From Dendronephthya gigantea (lineage: Eukaryota; Cnidaria; Anthozoa; Malacalcyonacea; Nephtheidae), in the NCBI RefSeq assembly GCF_004324835.1, contig NW_021163074.1, forward strand, positions 62,001 through 126,000: a stretch of DNA of 64,000 nt. Reading direction: 5' to 3'. A program made the translations under genes and the position numbers. Below are positions 54,090-64,000 of this stretch, in pieces. How positions within the stretch are numbered: position 1 is the stretch's first letter; each line of letters opens with the position of its first letter. The notes under the pieces are model-generated. The model was not told the origin of the DNA and did no database searches. It saw only the letters and a program-made list of their open reading frames with translations.

Positions 54090-57000
54090 TTAGGAACGCC
54101 AATATGGTGATTGCGATGACACAGGTCGGCTGTTCAATGGTGTCTTTCGTTCATAGTTTTGTACGTGGGTGCCTCCACCCGGAAACGGCACACTGAACAC
54201 TGGTTGATGAGGCGGGAACTGCGTTAGTCCAGATTGGTGGCCCATTGCAGTGAAATCCGATGACATCGAATACTGTGGACGCATATCTTGAGGGGGATAT
54301 CCATAGGGGTACCGAGATCGTACCGTTTGATCGCCCAAAAATTCTGAACGCCGATTTTCGCCGGTGAAATTATGCCGAGTAACATCTTGGAATTCTGGTA
54401 TCCAGCGTTGTTCAGGTACGCCAAGATCCTGGCTAATAACCGACTGTCTGGTGACTGGGCTGGGACTTTCTGAAACGCGGGGGGAACCAAGGCTACCTTG
54501 CGTTTCCATACTACCACGTTGATATCGATCAGCGGAATCGATATTTTCGGTACCCTGGTGGATTTCTTCACTCGGTGGACTCATTTCTCTTGGGTGCCGG
54601 TCTATATCCATACCGTGCGGTTGCAAATCTGGAGGACTTAGGTCATTGGTTAGTGGTTCAATTACAGCCGAGTTTGTTTCTCCGATATTCGGGGTCGCTT
54701 CTCCGATATTCGGTGTCAAATGTGCGCTGTTGCCCATCATTTCTGGGTTTTGAACCAATTCTCTTGAGTCTATAACGGAAGGACTATTTCCTACTTCTCC
54801 CGGAGTAATTCCGCGAGGTGTCACATCTCGAGGGATATACTCACCGGGGTTTCGTTTCGTATGGTAAATTTCCTCGGGGCTAATGTGACTAATACGTGAA
54901 CTAATTTCCTGGTTCGGTGAAGATATTTCACGGATAGAGGGGTCAATTTCTCGGGGGGACTGTATGTCTATGGGAGACTCGTTGGCGTTTGTAGAGGCCG
55001 TTTCATTATGGTTTGCCATGGAGGGGCCCAGAGCACTTTCAGACCCATCAGTCGACAGAAAAAGGTCTGGGTCGAGCTCGTGTTTACTCCGTATGTGTAT
55101 TTTCAAGCGCTTTGCTTCTCGCGTGCCATAGTCACACAAGGTGCAGAGATGTTTAAACGCTCGTTTATGGACATGTCCAATGTGTTTCGTGAGGTAGTCA
55201 GGGCGGGAGAAGTTTTTACCACATTCCTCACAAGTGTAAGGCTTGTCCAAGGTGTGAGTTAGAGCATGGCGTTTCATTGAGTCATTGCGATAAAATGTAC
55301 GCTCACATCCGTGACTCTCCTTGCAAGTACATGGTATACAAGGTCTGTCGGGCGAATGAATTATTGTATGCCGTTTCAATTTATCAGGGCGGGTGAAACC
55401 TTTTCCGCATTCCTGGCAAAAGTGTTTTCGCTCCTTCTTTGGCGGAGTCTCTTTGGGTGGTTTTACTTCAACTTGTGGTAGGAATTGAACTCCGTGCTGT
55501 TCCTTGACGTGAGAGCCTAGTTCGCAGATGCTTAAAAATTTTCCCGAGCAGTTTTCGCACCGCAGCACGTCATCGGCACGTCTTTCTTCGTGCGCGAGAA
55601 ACTCCATAGACGTCTGAAAACGGGTAAGGCATTTCTCGCATTCTTGACTTGTCTCTGACTTCGACAGGCTACCCGAGTCCATCGTTTGATTGTCATGTCC
55701 GTCAGTAGAGTTTTCATGATTGCTTAAACAAAAAGGATCAATGTTAAATAGATGAAATATAGAATCAATATTGCTCATTAATACGTATTTAAAAACACAC
55801 GAATGCAGAATAAAGCATATTTTCATTTCTTGATTTTTGTTGCGATCTCTTTAGATGGATGTAATCGAGTGGATAAGGTATGGATGTTTAAACAAGAGAA
55901 ATTATACACAGAGCATTAACAACTATTCACTCGTTTGCATCCGTGGCTGACTACGCCACTTGCTCTCAGGCACTCTAACCCCGAATAAGATTGTTCAGTC
56001 TTCTTCATTAATTCGAAAAAGGACGTTTTCCTTTCGAAGACATCCGATTCTTTTCCCTCAAACGTTACCTGTTAGTAAATCCGCTTGATTCAGATGAATA
56101 AGCTATAAGTGCAGAACCGTCATCCAATGCATCCGTTTTTCGAAGGACATCCACCTCGTTAGATGCTGTTGCATTCAAATGAAGAGGTGAGGAGTGGGAG
56201 TTGGCATCGCCAGTGGAAATTTCATCCGTCCTTACAACTTCAGTGACCCCAGTTTCATTCGAAGAGTGATATAGAGCTAAAGATCCGGAGGTCTCTTCAT
56301 CCGGCGAGCTTTTCAACGCTAGGGTGTTAGTCAGTGGGGTTTTTACCGCACTTGCTGTTTGAGATGGGGAGAGTGGGCCTGGTTTCAAGGATATTCCGTG
56401 CGTGTTCATGTGCAACTTAAATTTATCTAAGCGTGTAAACGCACGAGAGCATTGCGTGCAATGGAAACGTTTTTCCACTGCGTGAACGTAACGTACATGC
56501 GTTCGCACGTCTTCGGCGCTCTTGAAAGACTTCGTGCACCCGGGTTCTTCGCACCGGAAGTTCTTCTCGGTCACGTGGCTCAACTCATGTTTGCGCAATT
56601 TGTATTTGTCCGGGAAAATTTTGCCACAAACCGCGCAAAGGTTGTTGTGCTTTGCACGCACCATATGCTGATTAAGATCAGCTTCCGTGTAAAAACCACG
56701 ACGACAATCGACGCATTTAAAAAGACGCCCGTTCGTATTGGGAAATTCTGCATGACACGATTTGCACACATAGACAGGATGCTTGCATGATCGTTGCATT
56801 TCTGGTGAAACCAGAGCTAGAGCGTTATCAGTTGAAGTGTCCTGAGCGGTAGACGTGTATAAAGTATTTACATTCAGTTTTCCCTCTGGGCTGAGAAGTT
56901 GTTCGCTCTCCAATTCACGAATCGTTCGCTTGATGAGCTTTTTGTCTTGCTTCCTCGGATATTTTCTCTGGGAGTTATCTAAAATAACAGTTCTTTTGTG

Positions 57001-59549
57001 TAAACGAATCGATCACATCCGCAAACAAACAGCATTGAGGTGCATCTGGTTATTTACATGTACACCAAATTTTCAAATTCTCCACTATCTTCACCAGACA
57101 CGTACCAAAGAACCCTTAATTCACCTAGAATAACGACTGTCCGGTTTTTTAGCTATATTAACTTACCTTCAGCATCATTCAGTGTTTCATTCATGTTTCC
57201 TGCTGTAGCATTTTCATCTGTCTCATTCTCCTTCAGTAAAACGAGAAAAATAATTCAATTGACGTTTATTTATCCTTTGAAAATGTACACTGCCCCCCAC
57301 CATCGCGCATAACTTCGGCATCGGAAGTAAAACACTGGATAAAACGGTGCAAAAAGGTAAATACGAGGTACTCAGATTGGAACTCAAACTATAGGTGCTG
57401 CAAAAGAACCTCCTATTATCAAAAACAGTGACAATTTTAAACAATTACTCTAACATAGAACTTCATAGCATAACAGAGACCTATGATTTAGTTTCAATCA
57501 GCTGCAATTATCTATAATCCAGAAATGCCTTGGCAATACACAGTTATATGGCAACCAAAAGATCAACTGGTAGACCTTAGACCTTAGTAAAACTGATAAA
57601 TATAACCTTAGATAACTGTTTAAAAAAAAATCTGGAGTTACCTCAGATGTTTCTTGAGCAGAATGTTTCCCAACTATGCTATCTTTCAATAAAACCCCTC
57701 CAGGTGATTTTTTCTTACATATGTTTTCTTTCTTGTGTTGTGAGAATGCTGATAATTGAGTGAAGTATCGTTTGCATGTTCCACACACAAAAATACACAA
57801 ATCATCATCACATTCTAAACATAAAAAATAATTATCCTGTTTAATCACCATTAAACTTTGTTCTGTTCTACGCACTTATTCATGCAGTAGAAAATGGAAT
57901 ATTTGTTGGTGAATAAATTATCAGATATGACAGATAATACCAGATAGTGTCATAACAAAATCAACTTTGTTAAAATTTCCACAAAGTTAAGATTCAGTTA
58001 AGTTAAGATTCAAACAAAATTTGTTGTGAAAATGTGAATATCGTAACATAATATCTCCATAATAGACCTTCTAATATTGAAGAAATAATGGTTAGGTCAA
58101 TCTAAATTTGAAATATAACAGTAATCAAAATGTTTTGACCTTTGCTGTAGATAAAATACAGCATTCAAGGTAAAAATATATATTAGCCAATCATCAACAT
58201 TATTATTTATCAAAATGTTATGAAAAACTCATGCAAATATGAATCTCATACCAGAAAACATCATTCAAAATTGATAGATTCTAAAAATCGGGGATCAATT
58301 CAAGATATCATAGATGACAAGAAAAAACACCTAGAGAATGAAATATTAGTAATGAGATTTTAGTAATTTCAAAAATACACAATTTTTAATATTAATGGAG
58401 ATGGCTGTTAGCCAGTTATTTAGTCATAACAAAAGGAAAGATCTGTATTGAAAGTTGACTTACTTTTTCCACCTTAATACTACACATTGATTGACATGCA
58501 TGTCATGTTATTAGAAAATTATAAAGAGGCACCCTACATAATACACAGGATTCTTATTGATCTTCAGTGCAAAGGATAATTAAGGTAACATATCTCTTGG
58601 ATGGAGTTTAAAATCATATGCCAACAATGGTTTGTGCTAGTAATTTGGTCATATGTTTTTTGGACCAATGACCTCCACAAAACACTTTGCTTTCCATTAG
58701 GTCTGAGCAAAAAAGTGTTTTTTTATATGGTTAGTAACAAAGTCTTTCTGTTTGTAAAACTTTTAAAACAGAAAACTGTTAAATGAACTTGACTGTTGAT
58801 GTGCATGAACACCATGTTTCTCTATTGACAGGTTACAAAATGTTTCATTGTAGACCGTTTGCCCCAAAAAGCCAGTTAACATGACATGATGTTTTGTGCA
58901 CTGGCAACGAAATGGTTCAACTAATTGGCAAACCAAAAAAAATTGACACTAACAAAATAACAGATCCTAGTTGTATTATTTTGTGATCTTGAAAATAATG
59001 TTTTATGATTAGGACAGCATCATAGTATATTATTATGAATTTTATCACAATCAAGGTGTTCATTACATAACAAGTGATCAATGACCTCTATCAAAATTAC
59101 ATGTTTATTTGGACACATATATACTTATGTTGTTCATAATATTTGTAAATTAATTACACATCACATCTCAATATCATTTTTAAAACGATATATAAGGCGA
59201 CCAGAATGTTAGACAAAAAAGTAACAATTATTTCATGTTGAAATTTAATTTTAAAAATCACAATAATCATTTACGCTATGTTTGATTCATGACAACATAA
59301 TGATAGCAATTGTATACTTAGTGATCGTATACAATCCCATGCTTAAATTTTTCAAGTTAGCCAGAATCAAATGCAAAAAGCTAGACTGTTTATTCTATTT
59401 TCGAATAATTTCCAGCTCGATTTTTCACAAATGTTTTAGCGCCTTAGATGACAAAAATACATTAAATTGCATGCTCCAAATAAACAACGCACGGTTAACG
59501 CGATGCAAACTTTCGTCAAAAAGATATTTCACTTACCGATCATGAAAAC
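54090..59549 (-). CDS. C2H2 zinc-finger transcription-factor-like protein, 928 aa
   Basis: Five exons with matching phases: 59549-59543 (tiny, ATGATCG), 57814-57642, 57230-57167, 56978-56069, 55722-54090. An N-terminal C2HC finger (VCGTCKRYF...HKKENIC) precedes two groups of C2H2 fingers: four clear ones in exon 4 (for example CAVCGKIFPDKYKLRKH, CTQCSRAFTRLDKFKLH) and about six in exon 5, including one with enlarged Cys spacing (GCERTFYRNDSMKRH). The arrangement and the HSPDRP linker parallel the protein at 9412-13958, so the two are paralogues, though divergent. The C terminus (about 300 residues) is disordered with repeated EISP/GE/PNIGE-like units. Nuclear DNA binding is inferred. The first exon is the weakest part of the model. 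Confidence 0.83.
55836..55950. repeat. Degenerate ACGAGTGATTAG-family palindrome in zinc-finger intron 4
   Basis: TTTTTGTTGCGATCTCTTTAG, GATGTAATCGAGTGGATAAGG and AACTATTCACTCGTTTGCATC resemble the elements at 45254 and 45780. Strongly decayed. Confidence 0.55.
57815..59542. other. Large first intron of the second zinc-finger gene
   Basis: AT-rich, 1.7 kb, without supported ORF or repeat. If the tiny first exon is wrong, the true first exon should be sought here. Confidence 0.4.
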
Positions 59550-60645
59550 AAACAAGAAATAATCCAAGAAATAAAATCAGAATTTCCTAGCATTTAATTC
59601 TGCCATTTTCAAATTAAAAGAATTGATTTCATCAATTAGTACCCAGGGCTAGGTGCTTCGTGCATGTTTGCATGATCCGGGGGGGTTAAGAAGAAAAAAG
59701 AGGGGAATTGGAAGGCAGTGAACTCAAATAATGACCCCGCCTTGCGAAGTGTTCAGCCTAGGAAGCATATTACTGATGTCAGTGCATGATGAGAGAAGGT
59801 AGAGGAGTAGCTTGCGTGTGGCCCAACTTCCAATTTGCGGGCAGAACACGCAACAACATCCCATCTCCAATTTGCGCGGGGAGAAAGTTCGCCGGCTCAG
59901 TGGTTGGGCTCCATAGCATACTCCATAGCCTAAAAAAGATCATGCACAATTTTCCAGATTTGTAGATTCTTTTTAGACAGCGCAACAAACAATATACCAC
60001 AAATCTCATGGACAACACTTTGGATGGGGAGGCTGCCCAGATTACTTACCCTTCCTACAAGTGGAAAGGAGTGGGGAAAGGGACACAAATAACATCCCTC
60101 AAAATTATAATTGCATTGCAAGTTGCAAAGAGAATTGAATAGTGTAACTGAAATTAATGAATAAAAAGAACGTTCGGGCTTTTAATACAAGCATAAAATT
60201 CTCCAAACTTTCTTAAAGCAATGTATATGCAAAATATTTTTTAGATATATATATCTTCATTAGACTCAGAAAATACCGTGAAAATATCGAGGTTGGTCAG
60301 TGGTAACTACCATGAGCAAAAGGAGCCAGTGGCGTCAATCTGGCGTCAGTAAAGGCTAAAATCCGCCATGTTTTTTGCTTCAAAAAGATGGTACAACCAG
60401 CCGTACAACACAAAGTTACAGAGATAGGAGGAGGACTTTCTCCAAGAACTACTATATAGCTAAGTGGTCGCCATCTTGAAGTCAATTGTATCTTTGAAGT
60501 CGCCATCTTTGAGATAAATAAGCCAAACTCTAAATAGAGTTCACTGGAAAAAAGTAGCGTAAAACCCCAACAACAAAGATAAACTTTTTATATTACTATA
60601 CACTATGTTACAAAAAAGACTAAGAAATAATTCTAAGTAGGATTT
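59550..60645. other. Spacer between two minus-strand genes
   Basis: It should contain the zinc-finger promoter. 59800-59890 has two CCAATTTGCG(C)GG-type copies. 60090-60140 is a half copy of the dispersed AATTGCATTGCAAGTTGCAA sequence also at 2155 and 62960. No gene is seen. Confidence 0.45.
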
Positions 60646-62475
60646 CTAGAATAGTTTCCTTGGTAAAAGTTTACAAGGGCTTGGTGTATTCATGGAGGGT
60701 TTTTTTAAAGGTGAAATCGACGCATATTTCGTGAGATCCACTGCGGAATTATCAATGTATTCCTCATCTATAATACTTAAAATATCATGAGTGAGTTCCG
60801 GATCACCATGTGATGCATCATAATGTTCTTTTGTAGTGCACTGACCATCCATATTGTCATATGCAACAGCATTTTCCTACAAAAATAAATGTACAATAAT
60901 TGTCCAAGATTGGCTATAGGTGAAAGCATAGTTTAACTTGGAACATAATACGCGAGTTTCCCAAACACAGATTGGTTAAATAGATAAAAATAGAATAAGA
61001 TCTATATAACACATTTGTAAAAATAACTTATAAAGGAAAGGTAAAGGCTGAAGGAAAGGTGAAGATAAACAAAAATACTTATTAACCCTAATCCTAGACA
61101 AAACAGGGAATAAATTTTCTGTTGATCTTTTTTGTCGTTCACCTTTATGACTAGGAGATAATGTTTCTTGGGTTGGTATATTGTTTAAAACATGACATGG
61201 AGTTAACACGCTCCCGTATTTATCCTGTGTGTAAGAATATACGTTATTACCTGTGTAGAAATTTTTTTACTATCTAGATCTGGATTTTCATGAAGGAAAT
61301 TTACAGTCGACTTTTCAAGATCGCGAGACATACAGCCAATTCTATTAATAGACGACGGGAAAAGTCTTTTTCCTGCATTTAGAGTTTTACCAATTTGAAC
61401 TAAAAAGCAATAGAAGATGGATTTGGCATCGACATTATGCTCACTACTTTTTACTGATCTTAGTATGCCTATCAACTTCGTTCCTGGAGCATGCTCTTAC
61501 CTGTAATTTTCACCCGTTTTCGTGCGGCAGAGTTTTACACACAGCTCCATAAATGTTAATGACATGCATAAAAGGGTCGGCTGATGTCATTCTCCAATAC
61601 TAATCCTAATGCTAACCAAAATTTACTACCACTAGCCCTATTTAAACTCAGTCAATGGACAGAAAGCTTTGCAGTAATAGATATACGTAATATACCTACA
61701 AACTAATCATTATCAATAATGTATATTTATACTGATTGCTCACCTGGTGTAGTACTTGGATTGTTTACGGTGTTCAGTAAAATATGACCATCACAATAAT
61801 CTTGCTGTAATGTCCTATAAAATGCACAAAAAACAGCGAGTTCTCTTGAATGTATGATTAGGGTTAGTCGAGATTAGACCTATGAGGGAAAGTATATAAT
61901 CGCTGGAAGGAATGGATAATTTGCCGCCGGGAAACTTTTGGCAGCGACAACAACGTAATCAATTTTTACGCGAATATATGGTTCGGAGACAACTTTATTT
62001 CTAAAGTGCGGATTTCACCAATTTTAGTTTTAGAATACGATTCAGGGAGGGGTTTGAAAGTGCTTTTGCACCGGCCAAGTTGGTAAACTTAATCAAAACC
62101 CTACTTCCTTCGCAAGCGCTAGGGCGATATCACCGCCCGCCATATTTGCCCGAAAAGGGCCTGCTAAGGAGGTAGATCAAAATCCTAAGTGTTTTCTAAC
62201 ACCCAAATTTGAAATAATGCAGGCAGGATCTTTGTACGTTTCCCGGCGGTGTGTTATAAGACACTGGGTGCAAAGTTGGTTTGGAGACTAGACGAGAGCA
62301 AAACACTAATAGTGTTGTTTGAGTTATCAAGTTTAAAAGGAACGTCATTAGTTAGGTTGGAAAAATTAATTCAAATTTATCTAAAGAAATACAATGGTTA
62401 CCTCTTGCGATAGTATTCTTTAAGTTCACTTCGGATGTCTTGCAAATGATCTAAAAACAGTCCACTAATTATCAT
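60646..62475 (-). CDS. Hypothetical protein, 220 aa, five exons
   Basis: Exons 62475-62402, 61814-61744, 61399-61251, 61224-61087, 60876-60646 join in frame with consensus-like splice sites, total 663 nt including TAG. The start MIISGLFLDHLQDIRSELK follows an in-frame TGA directly upstream (TTTTGAGGTATG). The protein begins with a short amphipathic, probably helical stretch (FLDHLQDIRSELKEYYRKR), then a basic, Ser/Asn-rich middle (IGKTLNAGKRLFPSSINRIG), a Lys/Arg patch (KGERQKRSTENLF), and an acidic then Pro/Ser-rich tail (SPLKKPSMNTPSPCKLLP) with SP/TP sites. There is no signal peptide, membrane segment or recognised domain. The composition suggests a nuclear or cell-cycle-type disordered protein, but no function is assigned. 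It runs in the same direction as the zinc-finger gene. Confidence 0.65.
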
Positions 62476-62526
62476 ACCTCAAAATTAGGCAGAATATGAG
62501 CTGATAGCCGAGTAAGAGCCAAGTTA

Positions 62527-62678
62527 GGCCTGTGTTAGACGTCGCATTTTAGTCGCGTCGAATGCAATTCAAACAATAAATATTGAGATGATGATGAAGT
62601 TTAATGAGTTTTATCATCTCATTATCTATTGTTTGAATTGCATCCGACGCGACTAAAATGCGACGTCTAACACAGGCC
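62527..62678. mobile_element. Palindromic MITE (152 bp), TTA target duplication
   Basis: The arm GGCCTGTGTTAGACGTCGC, ATTTTAGTCGCGTCGAATGC, AATTCAAACAATA returns almost perfectly to GACGTCTAACACAGGCC. TTA flanks at 62524-62526 and 62679-62681. Best copy of the GTCGAATGCAATTC family (others at 47018 and 48368). No ORF. Confidence 0.93.
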
Positions 62679-63751
62679 TTAGTCTACAGGCTAAGAAACA
62701 CAAACATCGTGCTTCTCATGTGCCGAACGCAAAAAAACAATAGATAATGAGGCATATTAATATCATTGTTATTGTTTTTAAAAATGTTTCGGCACATTAC
62801 CATTAGAGGTTTGAAACAGGCCTAAAAATTTAGCAAACAAAGTTTTGTAGTCACAGGGGAATATGTTTTGCAGATTTCTATTGTCCATTGCAAGTGATTA
62901 ATAAAATGCCGGCCAGTAAAGCGACCAATGAATCTTTGATTCTTGTCAAAGGCGGTGTTACACTATGCAACTTTCCTTGCAACTTGCAATGCAATTCCAC
63001 TCCTTACGTATATCACAATGCAATTCTACACGTATATCAAATGTAATACTATAGCTAATTAGCTAAATAATTCAGATTACAGACGTCGGATTCAATTTTA
63101 AGTGTTTTCATTTCGTGTGGAAATCATACTCAACTCAAATTCAATACAGGAGGAGTTGAGAAAAATGTATCAACTATTGGTCCTCGAGCAGGAATGGAAC
63201 CTACGCCTAATTACGATGCCAGTGCACTGGCAATAGAGGCACAGCTGACAAGAGTGAACGTGCTCTAATCTCTACTCAAAATGATTACCTTTCAACCTTT
63301 AGAAAAATTATCTTGCTCATAGCGTGGACCAGGTAACCTCATTAATGTAATCAATAACGAAGATTAACGCACAATACAAACCTTTACCGAATGTCTCGCT
63401 AGGTTCTATGCTATTCATTAACCTGCTGGTAATGTCTTCAAGTTGAGGCTATGAACAAAATCGAGAACAATTTTCCCAATTAGTAACTTGCGCAGACATT
63501 TTTTCGGGGGGGGGGGAAATTGAATATTTAATCACACTCGTAAAGTTACTCGCAAAGAGCTTGCGAGTCACTTTTTGCGATGAGTGGGTGAGAGGCGTAA
63601 AGCAAGAAAATCATTGCATACACATTTCATATTCCTATTTATCCACCATATATTACCAATAAAGACTCTCCTGCTTATAGTGGCTGCATCATCATAAATA
63701 ACAATAACAAAGTTTCTAACTAACTAACTAAATTAAACTATTACTCTAACC

Positions 63752-63966
63752 CAGCCTCGTACCCAGGCGTCTTTTGCTTAAAATGTGGTTTTAATTAATT
63801 CAAACGTTTGTGTAATTAATATTAGTACGAGCGCGCAGGGGTGCTTGGGGAGGACGCGACAGAAAAACGAGATTCTCTCGTCCAAGCATTCCCACGCTCT
63901 CGCTCAGCCGAAGATCTATATAAAAAACTGTAGTCGCCTATTTTAATGCACCTGGGTACGAGGCTG
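63752..63966. mobile_element. hAT-type MITE (215 bp) with direct target duplication
   Basis: Terminal inverted repeats CAGCCTCGTACCCAGG at both ends. The flanking direct repeat ACTCTAACC (63743-63751 and 63967-63975) contains the 8-bp duplication expected of hAT elements. The interior is unique, without an ORF. Confidence 0.9.
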
Positions 63967-64000
63967 ACTCTAACCTGTAATTACCTCACTAGCTAGTTCA

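Larger units (their letters stand above)
62476..64000. other. Right-edge spacer with MITEs
   Basis: It holds two fold-back elements (separate entries), a GTGTTACACTATGCAACTTTC dispersed sequence at 62953-63000, a TCCTCGAGCAGGAATGGAACC tRNA-like box near 63180, and a G10 run at 63507. No gene is supported. Confidence 0.5.

Noticed and set aside
61498-61560. Extra exon in the 220-residue gene (donor CAG|GTAAGA near 61501)
   Set aside because: The donor is good, but the phase does not fit the neighbouring exons and the acceptor is poor; skipping it gives an uninterrupted frame.
63178-63240. tRNA gene on the minus strand
   Set aside because: A GGTTCCATTCC B-box-like motif and a D-arm-like palindrome are present, but the acceptor stem does not pair.

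Overview
The window looks like AT-rich, intron-rich animal nuclear DNA. The gene content (a multi-Tudor germline-type protein, two large C2H2 zinc-finger factors, Golgi-type GT10 fucosyltransferases, an Ig-superfamily receptor) together with CR1-like LINEs, Tc1/hAT/Harbinger-like elements and many fold-back elements suggests an invertebrate, most likely a cnidarian. That placement is inference; no rRNA or mitochondrial marker is present to settle it. Exon models were built by hand from ORFs plus GT/AG sites, and intron phases agree at every junction proposed for the five spliced genes.

Layout. (1) 66-7205, minus: a 13-exon gene with an N-terminal coil, a disordered middle, two extended Tudor domains and a CCCH finger in the last visible exon; it runs off the left edge. 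(2) 7206-9411: 2.2 kb between divergent genes. (3) 9412-13958, plus: an 8-exon, 724-residue C2H2 zinc-finger protein whose introns hold a hAT-type MITE and a 310-bp fold-back. (4) 14610-19600, minus: two broken CR1-like LINEs separated by a dispersed repeat, one LINE also split by a MITE. (5) 19867-21384: an inverted duplication with arms of about 580 bp. (6) 21835-22461: Tc1-like remnant. (7) 23165-40046, plus: three intronless GT10 fucosyltransferase genes; the first two lie in a 1.8-kb segmental duplication, and the third shares near-identical catalytic sequence but has a different N terminus. Between them lie a broken element with long GCTCAT-rich inverted ends, tandem 15-bp repeats and many palindromic elements. 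(8) 41255-41520: a cluster of palindromic AACGTT hexamers. (9) 52036-45479, minus: an Ig-superfamily gene (signal peptide and three Ig domains), incomplete at its 3' side. (10) 59549-54090, minus: a second zinc-finger gene, 928 residues, a distant paralogue of the one at 9412. (11) 62475-60646, minus: a five-exon gene for an unrecognised 220-residue protein. (12) A hAT-type MITE with a perfect target-site duplication near the right edge.

The strongest theme beyond the genes is palindromic structure. More than fifteen fold-back elements occur; several share a terminal GGCC/GGGC...GTTT start and 3-bp TNA target-site duplications, as expected of PIF/Harbinger-type MITEs. Two copies of one family sit about 21 nt from each side of an Ig exon. 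The genes do not form an operon-like unit; the clearest functional grouping is the fucosyltransferase family expansion.
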